In this document: positions 31,585 through 41,922 of the stretch, piece after piece
How positions within the stretch are numbered: the stretch's first letter is position 1
How the letters are laid out: each line of letters starts with the position of its first letter
DNA from: Malachius bipustulatus
Lineage: Eukaryota > Arthropoda > Insecta > Coleoptera > Melyridae
Direction of reading: 5' to 3'
Length of the DNA: 64,000 bases
Assembly (NCBI GenBank): GCA_910589415.1
Contig: OU342632.1
Span: forward strand, 51,573,341 to 51,637,340
The notes under the pieces: model-generated
Told to the model about the DNA's origin: nothing
The model's input: only the letters and a program-made list of their open reading frames with translations
Database searches by the model: none
Translations under genes and position numbers: made by a program

Positions 31585-32752
31585 TACAGGGTTCCTCATA
31601 AGTGCGTCAAAGTAGCTTTTATACTAGAATTCTAAGTAATAACAAAAAAACTCATACGCCGCTCCACGAAGTACAATTTTCCCTACATTTTAAAAGTATT
31701 TTTGTAATATACAGGTGGTCCTTTTATAAAATAACAACATCAACTTTCTCATTTCAAATACGAGGGTAAATTTTTTTTTAAGTTTTGGACTGACATCTAA
31801 TTTCTGAGTAAAATAACATAATGTTGCCTTCACCAACTTTCCCGGCTTATGCGCTATATCAATTTTTTGAAAAAAAATTCAAATGTTGTCCAGAAAACTC
31901 ATAAAATCATAAAACAAGGAGACACATGAAGGTGTTTAAATATCTATTGGGATATTGTGAAGTTTATTTTTTTTATACACAGTGTTCAAAAGCCAGCTGC
32001 AAACTTTGAAGATTCGAATCGATTTTTCTTGTTTATTTTAAATACAACGCCCTGTATATTATCATGTCATCAATTAGGTATTCAAGTCCTCCTTCAACCT
32101 ATTATAGGATTTCCTATACCTAACTCTTACAGTTTATAATTTAGAAAAATTTCTTTGGATCTCAATAGTAGGCGCACGATGCGATACTTTTAATAATTAA
32201 AAACAATAATAACAAAAAAAAATTAAATTGATTTTATTATTAAATTAATTGATTCGTCACTTATCACTCGGTGAAACATTATGCATAAAAATCAAAAAGT
32301 AAAATAAAAGACAAAATCACTAGGTTTTATGTTTCACTATATTAAACAATTAGACTTAATTGTTAAACAATTAAACAATTAGACTTAATTGTTTAATATA
32401 GTGAAACATAAAACCTAGTGATTTTGTCTTTTATTTTACTTTTTGATTTTATTAGTTTACTGGACGGCTGCATTACATTTTTTTCAAAAACATTATACAG
32501 CATAAACCGGGAGAGTTGGTGAAGGCAACATTAAGTACATATGTCATTTTATTCAGAAATTAGATCTCAATCCAAAACTTGAAAAAAAATGTACCCTCGT
32601 TTTATAAAAAGATCAGTATATTACAAAAATATTTTTTAAATGTAGGGCAAATTGTACTTGGTGGAGCGGCATAATAATATTATGAGTTCTTTTGTTATTA
32701 TTCAGAATTCTAGTTTAAAAGCTACTTTGCCGCACTAATGAGCAACCCTGTA
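31585..32752. repeat. Foldback element abutting its neighbour, 1168 bp
   Basis: TACAGGGTTCCTCATAAGTG at the left mirrors AATGAGCAACCCTGTA at the right; the arms run through AAGTAGCTTTTATACTAG and GTTGCCTTCACCAACT landmarks. It begins at the base after the preceding foldback ends, so the two share a TATA junction. The centre contains a separate perfect hairpin (32290-32446). Confidence 0.8.
32290..32446. repeat. Perfect hairpin inside the 31585-32752 foldback
   Basis: The sequence from AAAAGTAAAATAAAAGAC to CTATATTAAACAATTAG is followed, after a short TTAATTGTTAAACAAT spacer, by its exact complement. The perfect match suggests that this inverted duplication is younger than the outer arms, which carry several mismatches. 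Confidence 0.75.
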
Positions 32753-33460
32753 TAGGTGAGCCGGAAACCAAATCACTTGCCTCATTTTATGTAGGTACCT
32801 TTAGGTAGAGAAAATTAGATTTTCAAATAAATAAATTATTAGGCGTTCTATTCATGTTCCTTTCAAGCATGTTATTTGAATTATTTGAAGCCAAATAACA
32901 AATTAGTATTTAAGCTTGGAGTGGAGTTTGCTTATAAAATACATAAATGATTTTATAATCAATTCTGACTTAGAATGAAAACAGAAATTAATTACGCAAC
33001 TGAATCAACAAAGATGGTAACTATTATCCCTCATACGGCAGTATGTTTATCATTATTTTATTATTATATTACTCGCCTATAGTACTATGGGATGACTATT
33101 TTCGTTAGATATGGGCAAAAATAAACTACCTTTGTGTGTACAAAACAGGCATAATTATGTTCTCAACTTATAACACTGATTTTATGACTGACTGCTGTTC
33201 TTCGAGCACTTGCTTTTATTTAAAATCCTTAAAGGGGAAGAATATTCTAGATATTCTAAGTCTGAAATTAGCTGGTACTTATCAGCATAATTACGGGAAT
33301 CGGAATCCAAACAATAATTATTCAAGACTTCACGTCTATAGAGCTAACAATTTCGAAACTCCTAGAGCGATAACGACTGCATGGTGCGCCAGCTCATTTC
33401 ATGGAATGTATTAGTGTAATGCACTAATATATTCCATTAAATGAGTATGGTGCAAGTGTT
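32753..33460. other. No gene recognised; palindrome at 33394-33447
   Basis: AT-rich. TCATTTCATGGAATGTATTAG mirrors CTAATATATTCCATTAAATGA around GTGTAATGCA. The 92-codon frame 33136-33414 has no domain and I do not call it. Confidence 0.4.
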
Positions 33461-33644
33461 GTGCAAGCCACAATAATAGACCTTCTGTCGCAGAGGAGGT
33501 GTCAAAATGGCACACTCACGATAAATCTAGTATAATGCAACCTTATCGCTTCTCGACCGACGCAGCGGAGCGGACAGTTCGTAAACAATGCTCGCACGTC
33601 TTACTCCAACACCCGGAACCTTTAAATATTTCTTAGTCGCTACA
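33460..33644 (-). repeat. Remnant of the gypsy element's 3' LTR
   Basis: Read on the minus strand the LTR begins TGTAGCGACTAAGAAATA directly after a purine-rich tract. It continues with TCGGTCGAGAAGCGATAAGG. The far boundary is not certain because no second LTR was found to compare. Confidence 0.5.
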
Positions 33645-33659
33645 CTGCCCTTCCTTGAA
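33645..33659 (-). promoter_or_regulatory. Polypurine tract of the gypsy element
   Basis: The minus strand reads CAAGGAAGGGCAG immediately before TGTAGCG. This is the expected priming site next to a 3' LTR, and it supports the LTR boundary at 33644. Confidence 0.6.
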
Positions 33660-33719
33660 AGCCTTTCGTCCCGAAAGATAGTCTTCTTCGGGCGATGTGG
33701 ATAACTGCAGCTTGGTTCA

Positions 33720-34161
33720 TTTTTACAAGTCGTCTCATGAAAGTAGCAGTCGAAGGTCTTCTTTTCTGTGTTCATTGGGTTGAAACAGCATACTAGGATG
33801 CTCCGCAGACCACTTTTATTTGGTATCGCTAGTTTCGTCTGATTCTGGATCAATAGCATTTCTTCGAGTCTGGCAAGGGCATCCCATACGTCTCGGTAGG
33901 TAGGTTTTCCTTGCGACTTCTCCTGATATTAGGTTCTCCTATTCTCCTGTGAATAGTTATTTTTAATTCACCTTCCTTATGCTCAATTTGTAGCGCGTTT
34001 CCCAACTGAGAAACCTGTCTTCGTAATTCGTCAAGTTGGCCAAATTTATACTTGAACACAGTAGCGATTCCTCGGGATATCTGCAGGTCTTTATCAACAC
34101 AGTGGGCTAAGCTGTAATCAGAAGGTACCTCAAAGGGGTCGCGCTGTTCTTCTGAAACCAC
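33720..34161 (-). pseudogene. Macro domain (ADP-ribose binding) behind the gypsy integrase
   Basis: On the minus strand one frame reads DPFEVPSDYSLAHCVDKDLQ then SRGIATVFKYKFGQLDELRR. This matches the start of OARD1-type macro domains (SLAHC; a G-I-A loop that binds ADP-ribose; FG..EL). After at least one frameshift a second frame gives GKPTYRDVWDALARLEEML and LAIPNKSGLRS, equivalent to the family's KPTY..L..SL and (A)IPRIGCGLD segments. Upstream it joins the gypsy reading frame across an in-frame stop, and downstream it ends near the polypurine tract. It was therefore the last domain of the element's polyprotein or a last separate frame. Frameshifts and the lost glycines of the second loop make this copy non-functional. 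The cellular role of such a domain would be ADP-ribose removal or binding; its use to a retrotransposon is unknown to me. Confidence 0.7.
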
Positions 34162-35578
34162 ACCACACCGGGACTAGTACGTGCCTCTATGCAAGGCCAT
34201 GAGGTCTTTGAAAGAACAATCTTCATCTTTCTCTGGTTCGATTACCCCGGCGTCTGCTGTTGGATCGTCATTGTTTCCATCGTAAGGTTCCATCAGTTCA
34301 AATGGACAATTCTTGGTTTTCACCTGGGTTGCTTCTGGATTCTGTATACTATGTCGTTGATGCTCGCCGAAACTTGTTACGGCCTCTCTTAAGACGATTT
34401 TGGAGATAGGCCTCGACGTCGTTGCGCACTAAGAGTCAAACCATGTCTCCAGGTTGGTTACCGCCTTCCTGAGCGTTGATGTCGTAGATGTCTCCTTCAT
34501 CCTGTCGCTAGCATCTAGTATGTGCGCTCGTACTTGCTCTTGTATTTAAACCACCTTCTGGCGAAGCATACCTACGTAGTCCTCCCCAACAGCTTCTTCT
34601 CCCGGAGGGAAACCAAATTTCAAGTCGTAGGGTAACCTCAACTCTCGACCCATCACTACCCTCGCCGGCATCTGGCCTGTAGTCTCATACGGCAGATCTG
34701 TAGGCCAATAGGAACAGGTGAAGATAACGGTCCCAGTCTCTTTGATTGTCAGATTGTCTTCTTTTTCCAAGTTATCACAAGACCTAAAACCGGGTCACTT
34801 TCTTGATCGCCTTGAATCTCGTCCGGCTGCCAGTGGCCCGCTACAACCGTTGACCTCCTGCAGAGAACTATTTTTTTTTTCTCAACTCGATGGCAGCGTT
34901 TGCAGTTCTTAGGGCAAGGTCTTCTCGACAGGGCATCAGCATTTTTATGGATCCTTCTATCACGGTGTTCTATTTCAAAAAGAAATTTTTGTAATCTTTT
35001 GATCCATCTTGCTACCTGACCCTCCGGGTTCTTAAAGTGTAATAGCCATTTTAGGGCTGCAAGGTCTGTTCGCAGGAAAAAGTCCCTTCCGTAGAGATGA
35101 GTGTTCTACGGACTTCACAACTACTAACAGTTCTCTGCGAGTGACACAATAACTTCGCTACGGCTTGGACAATGTCTTGCTGGAATACCCGATAAGCTTT
35201 TCTTGGCAGACCTGTTCTTGCGACAGTACTGTACCAACTCCAGCATTGCTAGCCTCGATATCCGGAATAAATCTTCCACTGGGATAACTTAAACTCGGAG
35301 CATTGATTAGAGTCGTATTCAGATGTTCGAACGTTTCTTGGCACTCATCGCAAACCGCGGAATATAACATCCGTAAGCATTTTTCCGTTTCCTATGCCGA
35401 TAAGCTTTTCTTGGCAGTCCTGTTCTTGCGACAGTACTGTACCAACTCCAGCATTGCTAGCCTCGATATCCGGAATAAATCTTCCACTGGGATAACTTAA
35501 ACTCGGAGCATTGATTAGAGTCGTATTCAGATGTTCGAACGTTTCTTGGCACTCATCGCAAACCGCGGAACATAACAT
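34162..35578 (-). pseudogene. Ty3/gypsy RNase H and partial integrase relic
   Basis: Going down the minus strand: DECQETFEHLNTTLINAPSL and DIEASNAGVGTVLSQEQ (start of the RNase H), EKLIGYSSKTLSKP, then in other frames CVTRRELLVVVKSV, FFLRTDLAALKWLLHFKNP and EGQVARWIKRLQKFLFEIEH, followed by NADALSRRPCP. The N-terminal and core parts of the integrase are missing. The frame resumes at LPYETTGQMPARVVMGREL and RLPYDLKFGFPPGEE, the usual sequence after the integrase core. Stops and frameshifts occur throughout. The element's RT lies 5.4 kb away at 41034-41660 on the same strand. Confidence 0.85.
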
Positions 35579-35606
35579 CCGTAAGCATTTTTCCGTTTCC
35601 TATGCG
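35191..35606. repeat. 208-bp tandem duplication inside the RNase H relic
   Basis: Copy 1 is 35191-35398 and copy 2 is 35399-35606. They share GATAAGCTTTTCTTGGCAG at the start and TTTCCGTTTCCTATGC at the end, and differ at a few bases only. The near identity shows that the duplication is recent compared with the frameshifts in the coding relic. Confidence 0.88.
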
Positions 35607-35819
35607 ACTACGGCTAAGCCGTGCCATCACAGTGTAGGAAACAAAACTCTTGCATTTCGTTCCCCATATGTTTTCAGCTACCCTTCTTGTTTTCTATGCA
35701 AGTAGTTTTAATCACATAGGAAGATAATTTTTATCGTGAGGCTCCGTTACCTATACCAACAAGGCAAAAGAGCAGTGCAGACCCTTCATAATATTATTCA
35801 ATTTTATAATATTATTTAT

Positions 35820-35970
35820 TGGATGATAAATAAAACACTAATGTTTAAAAAATTCTACTGTATACTGATGGATAATATAAACGTTACACGTGTTTATAAT
35901 AATTCACACGTGTACCGTTTACATTATCCATCAGTATGCAGAGATTCTACAAAGTAAGGGTTGAAAACAT
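35820..35970 (-). mobile_element. Penelope-like element end, palindromic form
   Basis: GATAAATAAAACACTAATG, GTATACTGATGGATAATA, AACGTTACACGTGT and then the mirror image ACACGTGTACCGTTTACATT with CATCAGTATGCAGAGATTC. Two ends of the family thus face each other. CACGTGTAACG matches the stem III and cleavage region of the hammerhead copies elsewhere, but no CTGAAGA/GAAA core is left here. Confidence 0.6.
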
Positions 35971-35979
35971 AATTTTTTG

Positions 35980-36113
35980 TAATAATATTATTAATAATAT
36001 TCTATTCTATTAATATTATATAATAATAATTAATATTATTATTAATATAATATATATTAATAATAATATAACGGTAGTTATATTGAATATTATTAATAAC
36101 ATTCAATATAACG
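35980..36113. repeat. AATATTATTA-rich palindromic run
   Basis: Low-complexity AT run made almost only of ATTAATAATATT words, ending with a GAATATTATTAATAACATTC hairpin. Confidence 0.7.
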
Positions 36114-36357
36114 GTAATGGTGCGCCTTCGCGACGATAATTCCCCTCAACTAGGTCAGGTCTTTTGTCAGGTTGGGTTTTTTACTGAAATTTCAAAAAAA
36201 TAAGAGAAGAAAAGTAAAATATATAATATAGAAGAGAAAGAAAAAACCGTAAGGGCTCTAAATTTTAGGAGTATAAATAACCTGACCTGACCAATGACCT
36301 GACTTAGTGAATAGGGGCAATTTGAGGGGAAATGTCGTCACAAAGGCGCAACATTAC
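36114..36357. repeat. Foldback MITE-like element, about 244 bp
   Basis: GGTAATGGTGCGCCTTCGC at the left mirrors AAAGGCGCAACATTACC at the right. GATAATTCCCCTCAA mirrors TTGAGGGGAAATGTCG, and GGTCAGGT repeats mirror ACCTGACC. The ends are imperfect, so it is moderately old. Confidence 0.65.
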
Positions 36358-37940
36358 CCAATACCTATATCAGCATATAAATTATCTTTAAGATAAGGAC
36401 TCTAAGGACCCAGAATATATAATTTTTTTATTTTAAAACTTATTTTGGCCTTGCAATTTTTATTTCTGTCCCCACTGCTTTCATTTCTTTTCTTAATTTT
36501 GCACTATGCTGGCACATGTCTTTCCTAAATTGTAATTTTTGAATATTGGGAAAATTTCTAGTCACATACCATTACGTACAGGTAGCATTCGAAAACAGTT
36601 GCAGCCACTTCAGGCAGCAACAATCATTGTAACTTGGCTCATTGGATATGATTGTTCTACATACCTTTCCATAGCATTTTTAACAATCATTCAAAACTAT
36701 TTAAATCTTGGCGTACCTATATCATATCGAGCATTTTTATATAGGTACCTCTAATAATGAATCTACTTCTAACAATTTATAATTTGATTACAATTCAAAA
36801 CAATGCAAAACAGTAAAGACGACTGCTTGCTGCAAGAAAACACGTGAAAAGCAATTGGTACAGCGCATGACTGCAGCCAATTTACCTTCATAAGCGTGGC
36901 CGAAGCACCACGACGCACGATTCAAGGCACCACCATATAATAAACGGAACTGTATAAGTTGTCATATATTTTATTCCATTTGCTATGCGATTTAAGGCTG
37001 CTTACTCTCATAGAGCACAAGAACGATAGTTAGAAACTTATAGGGTCGGAATTTAGGGCAGTGCGTTACATATCCTACACCGTGATGGCACGGCGTAGCC
37101 GTAGCCGCATAGGAAACGGAAATATGCCATCCGCAATAGGTACGGTGAAATGGATCGCACCTAGGTAGGATGATAAGGAAATTATTTCCATCGCCCTCAT
37201 TAAATCAGCCAAAATCGGTAAAGCAAACAGTGCGAGAATATAGGTACGTGAATACCTGAAGGTAAAATTGTTAGAAAATTCAAACACAGCCACCCGCCGT
37301 TACATCAAGTAAACGATCCCCGTCCGCTCATTAAATATTCATAAAATAGAAGCGCTCTATAGCTAGTAAAATTCCAGCGCTTTAAAAAGACATCGGAAGG
37401 ACCGGCCGGGCTAGGGTAGACACGACCAGATGGTTAGGGCAGGCATTGTGTGGAGACACGCTCCGTCCGCGTGAAGGAAAAGAAGAGCTGACCTACATAC
37501 AAGAACGGTCGGAAATAAACAGACCGGGTAAAGGAATGTGAAATCAGAACAAAACAATGGCTTCAAGCAAAGACAAAAGTAACTCGTTAGATATCACACC
37601 TACGATAATTAAAATTACACCAAACGATAGAGCGAATTAATAAATAGTAATAGCCGGAAATACAGCGTGGTCCCTAAAAGGCAAGTAGGTGTAAACGCAA
37701 AATTAAGATGGAAGCGGTGTAATTATAATAACTAGGTACAATAGAAGTACCTAAACGCGTTGACCGATTTGAAGGAAAATTTAGTTAGTGCAGGTTTAGG
37801 AAAATTCAGTCAGGTAGCCGCGAGGTCAACTCGCCAAATGTCAAGACAAATGAGATATGATTACGGACTAAATCACTGCATGAGAGCAGTGTCAATAAGG
37901 TTCATTATTGCGCGGTGTTTAGAAATCGGGCGACTGCTTC
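36358..37940. other. No gene recognised; shares short repeats with neighbours
   Basis: No supported frame. A 49-base stretch at about 37070-37118 (CTACACCGTGATGGCACGGC onward) is the inverted copy of 35591-35639, next to the tandem duplication. TTAAGGCTGCTTACTC at about 36991 matches one end of the GC-rich foldback family at 29705. Confidence 0.4.
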
Positions 37941-37948
37941 TATAAAAG
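37941..37948 (+). promoter_or_regulatory. TATA box upstream of the 71-bp repeats
   Basis: CTTCTATAAAAGCAG is a strong TATA match on the plus strand, 70-80 bases before a triple tandem repeat. The arrangement resembles the U3-R boundary of an LTR. No second LTR was found. Confidence 0.4.
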
Positions 37949-38017
37949 CAGACGTCCTGCCGGAGCTAAAAACAGATAGCGATCAGCTTTCGAGCAGATC
38001 ATATCTGACTTCCTAAC

Positions 38018-38226
38018 CCTTCGGACGTAAACCCGGGAGACGGCTCTTTGTTTTGCGAACTCTCGGTTGCCCAATCCTCATCTAATCACCTTCGGACGTA
38101 AACCCGGGAGACGGCTCTTTGTTTTGCGAACTCTCGGTTGCCCAATCCTCATCTAATCACCTTTGGACGTAAACCCGGGAGACGGCTCTTTGTTTTGCGA
38201 ACTCTCGGTCGCCCAATCCTCATCTT
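38018..38226 (+). repeat. Three tandem 71-bp repeats
   Basis: Units start CCTTCGGACGTAAACCCGGG at 38018, 38089 and 38160 (third with one change, TTTGG) and contain GAGACGGCTCTTTG and CGAACTCTCGG. The last unit ends at about 38226. The units are almost identical, so expansion was recent. No open frame runs through them. Confidence 0.92.
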
Positions 38227-40252
38227 AACTTTATAATTCAGCCAGCGACGATGCTATAAGCGTGCTCCGATTAGAAACTCCGTTATCCGCCTTAGAAAAA
38301 CTCCCATGGAAATCCAATAAGTTTGCATCTCTTCTCGAAACAACTCAATATTCGCAGTTGGCAAATTCTCCTCGAACCAATTCACTAGCAGGTGGCCAAG
38401 TGCCTATTCTAAAGTAACTGCCTTCGTAAATTAGGGAAAATCCATTGAGAAAATAGTTAGGGAAGATCTCTCTTCGAAACAAAATCCACATCAATAAATA
38501 ATTAAACATCCGATCAATCCATGAGCGCAGGTCCCATCTTAAATCAGACACAATAATCAACTAGGTATTAGGCGGCACCACAATAGGTACCTATGCAGTT
38601 GCGTCAATAAATAAAAATAAACCAAGTTAGGCAGGAAACAGGAATAAATAATTACATATTCACGCATAGGAAATCGAGATAGAGCTAGGAGCGAAAATAG
38701 ACCCAGGTCAGGAATTAACAATCTGTAAACAAAACGGCCCATGATTCAATCATCCTATTCTTCGAAGAGTCCGAGTTTTTATTTGGCGCAGATGTAGGCA
38801 AGCACCGGCTGTCCCTTTAAATCCGATATTAGAGAGTGAAAGTGAGAAATACTTCCCATTGTATGGCGCTATATGACAGGAACTCGCAACAGCAGGTTGA
38901 GCCCCAAACAGAACCAAGCAAGCTAAAGCAGCGTTGTCAGATGTAGCACCCGCTACTTATTTACATTATCAGGAAATACTAATTCCATTACAACACCCAA
39001 TTAGGAGTTAGGTAATTGATTAATACCCGGGGGAGGCATTCACCTCGATGTCCAGGTGAAGACCTCCGTTGTACCGGAAAGTGAAAATCATAGATCGCAA
39101 CAGGGCAAAAGCACCCTCAGAGTAAGACAGAGTAACAGAAACTAAAGCAAGGTTGTCAGGTGTAATAACCGCCCTCACATATCAGGAAATCCAATAACCA
39201 AAATAAAGTTAGGTTCATGAATTGCAATTCACAAATAAAACATCCAAAGCAAATCAAAATTAATCCCGAGTATGGGAAAGCCAATTTAGATCCAGAAAAC
39301 CAAAGTGTCATTATAAGGTCGTTTTTCCGAATCTCTTCTAACCAGATTTTATACATACCTGAATCTTATGAAACTAATAACAACAAATGTTATTATTATG
39401 TTCTCATCATACTATCTACGCTCTTTGGGTTGATAGGCCGACGTACTCGTGTTACTGGCGGACCGGTGGCTGGTACCGTTACAATCAAATAAGTAAATTT
39501 GTCCGTAAACATGCCTAAACACGAATGAGGGATAAAAGTCCAGCATTTTCAATCATTAACTAGATTAACGGTTAAAGAGTCGTGGTCTGTAGTATGGTCA
39601 GCTAATAATCACGTTGAGTAGCAAAGATCTTCGAGAACGGAGCCAACATGCTCCGGGAAATAAATCAAGGTGTGTAGAAAAATCTACAATAATACAGTTG
39701 ATTAAGGTTTCAATCTGATAAGTACTCGAATGACGAGTAAGGTAAATCACCAGGTATAACAGTGACAAATGCCTAAGGGCAAGGTAACATATATGAAATA
39801 AAGGTCGCCTGACGAGGCAGCATCGACGGGTATAGACTGCGATCATATTCATATTGATCCATAATCTAAGTGGTTTCCTATAGACTGAATACATACTTCT
39901 AAACTGTTTCATAGTGTTAGAAGCGAAATAATATGTGGATTCTTTTATTAAGTATACCTTGAGATGTTTCGTCCTTCCCTGTGCAATAAAAGGTAGAACA
40001 AGACAAATAACAACAAGGTATACAAAGTGATAACTAAATACAGTATCACCCAGGTTATGAATTAAATAAACGGAGGTGAAATAATTCACTCTCCCAGGTA
40101 AATCAACTGTGAAAATAAAACCATTAAATAAAAGAGAATCGGAAGGAACGATTTTATAAATGATACGAAATCAAAATTCCGAAGAAGTGGCAACCCTGTA
40201 CTCGAATGAATCTCGCAAGGCAAAGAAAATCATTGAATAGTTAAACAGCCGG
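38227..40252. other. Non-coding stretch of unassigned repeat-like DNA
   Basis: No domain in any frame. The 163-codon minus-strand frame at 39598-40089 is hydrophobic and low in complexity, and I take it as chance. Two imperfect copies of a GGTTGTCAGRTGTA...TATCAGGAAATCC unit lie at 38924-38984 and 39143-39195. The plus strand is A/purine-rich with few T runs, unlike the AT-palindromic foldbacks. Confidence 0.4.
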
Positions 40253-40545
40253 ACATTTCCGCATATACCGGATAGTCTGTAACCGAAATAAAAGCAAAAC
40301 GAAATAATAAGACATTCCCGCACAATACCGGGTCGCCTGTAAACCAAAGTGGTTGGCTTCTTTAATTAATTCAAGCCGTTGCTTGAAGTGAGATCAAAGA
40401 ATCTAGAAAAAGGAAATTAGGCAAGGAAAATCGTTGAATAGTTAAACACACAGACATTTCCGCATATACCGGATAGTCTGTAACCGAAATAAAAGTGAAA
40501 CGAAATAATAAGACATTCCCGCATATACCGGGTAGTCTGTAAACG
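40253..40545 (+). repeat. Four copies of a CCGCATATACCGG motif in two pairs
   Basis: The word ACATTYCCGCATATACCGG, followed by RTAGTCTGTAA, begins at 40253, 40312, 40454 and 40513 (the second copy has CGCACAATACCGGG). The two pairs have the same 59-base internal spacing and lie 201 bases apart. Each core is itself a near-palindrome (CCG...CGG). Confidence 0.85.
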
Positions 40546-41033
40546 GAACAAAAACCAAAAAGAAAGCACAGGTGTGCAAAAGAGTGGAATCCGAAATGGA
40601 TTATAGTTTGAAAGATGGATGAAAGGGATCCCTCTTCGCTTTCCATTTTTTTGTGCTCTCTATGCAAAATCACAGCCCATCTCGCACTTCAACATTTTAC
40701 GCCTTTGCAAACAAATTCTCTCGATCATCACTCGCTTTTAAACATCTGATAGGAAGCCAACAGTTAACAACGAGTCTCAGTAAATTTCCCCGCTTTTCCG
40801 ACAAAAGAAAAATCCCAGTAGGTTCTTTGCGCATCCGTTTCGGCCATAGTAATCCTGGCATACCTCAATCAAAGAACAGGGGTGACTACGGTGATTGCGG
40901 TAAATACAACGTAGGAAAACACAGCGGTCCTATTAGGAGAAATTAGGGAAACTAGACGATCACACACGGTGGCTTTTCGCGAAAGACCAACGGACCGGGG
41001 TAATTTGCGTTACAACACAGACCAAGGATGCTT
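40546..41033. other. Non-coding, edge of the split gypsy element
   Basis: The 97-codon plus-strand frame at 40653-40946 has no domain. Gypsy homology begins at about 41034. Confidence 0.4.
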
Positions 41034-41660
41034 CTAAGTCCACAGACCAGAGCCACTTAATCGCTGGAATACCTCCTCCAAGCTCTTCATGTTGTCTTCA
41101 AAAGTCTTTCCTACCACAATAATGTCATCCAGGTATACCAGACAAGTATTCCAGGACAATCCCTTCAATATCGTTTCCATCATTCTCTCAAATGTAGCAG
41201 GGGCGGCATTGCATAACCCGAACGGCATCACATTGAACTGGTACAGTCCTGAACCAACAGTGAAAGCAGTTTTTCCTCAGAATCCATTTTCTACCTGACA
41301 ACCTGACCTTTCACGTCCAAGGTTGAAAAGAAAGACCCAGTTACTGTGTCCAATATGTCATCTATGCGAGGAAGGGGGTAACTGTCCTTCTTTGTCACAT
41401 GATTCGACTGTCGATAATTCACGCAAAATCGTGTTGAACCATCCTTCCCCTTTACCGGTACCATTGGTGAACACCAAGGACTATTGGAAGGTTCGATTAT
41501 TACACCATCTTTTTTCCATTTCTTGGATTATCTTATTGGCTTCCTCCCTCTTAGCTATATTGATAATCTTCTGGCTGCATGTCGGGTGGGTTGAGCATCA
41601 CCGGTGTTGATTTTATGCCTCACGATGCTAGTCCTACATTTTTTTCTCTATCCTAGGTCG
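41034..41660 (-). pseudogene. Ty3/gypsy reverse transcriptase relic
   Basis: On the minus strand, with several frame changes: a linker ending GVIIEPSNSPWCSPMVPVKG; KDGSTRFCVNYRQ and SYPLPRIDDILDTV; FFSTLDVKG (motif A, with the catalytic D); FNVMPFGLCNAAPATFERMM (motif B); and LVYLDDIIVVGKTFEDN (motif C, catalytic DD). It ends LEEVFQRLSGSGL, where gypsy sequence is cut off. These are the normal RT motifs of the Ty3/gypsy group. Stops and frameshifts make it dead. The protease that should precede it is absent; only about 250 bases separate it from gag. Confidence 0.9.
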
Positions 41661-41922
41661 AAGATATCCTCATATTTGACGAGTAGCACCTTGAATTTTA
41701 TCGTATGATCCGCCCCAAGACTTGTCGACGCGTCTGTTCATAACCTCAGTAGCTTCCTGGAGATCCGTCTTCTTTTTTTCTTCCGTCTTCGGATCATTTT
41801 CCACTTAAATGTTTCTAATAATTGAAGAAACTGAGGATCCCTTTCACAAAAAATTACCTTTCTTCGCACGGCCATTCTGAATTGCTTACGACTCCCATTG
41901 GCTTTCTGATAACGGCTGTTAA
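41661..41922. other. Gypsy internal remnant, no motif seen
   Basis: Lies between the gag and RT relics on the same strand. The zinc knuckle and protease expected here are not recognisable, so a deletion is likely. Confidence 0.45.

Larger units (their letters stand above)
35607..41033. other. 5.4-kb insertion or rearrangement splitting the gypsy relic
   Basis: The gypsy RT stops at about 41034 (LSGSGLW, minus) and its RNase H starts at about 35578; in an intact element these are separated by some 60-100 codons. Everything between is foreign or rearranged: a Penelope-like end, an AT-rich palindromic run, a small foldback, and then about 4 kb of non-coding DNA with its own tandem repeats. I found no matching long direct repeats at the two edges, so I cannot say whether it is one insertion. 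Confidence 0.6.

Noticed and set aside
33527..33859. Separate 110-codon gene on the minus strand
   Set aside because: Its first part is the frame-shifted second half of the macro domain and its last part is LTR sequence, so it is not an independent gene.
36539..36754. Possible transposase fragment (71 codons)
   Set aside because: The peptide has no motif I can tie to a family, and the region is already mixed with small repeats.
39598..40089. 163-codon open frame on the minus strand
   Set aside because: Rich in L, I, Y and V with no domain, no conserved motif, and inside a repeat-bearing non-coding block. A long frame by chance is plausible.
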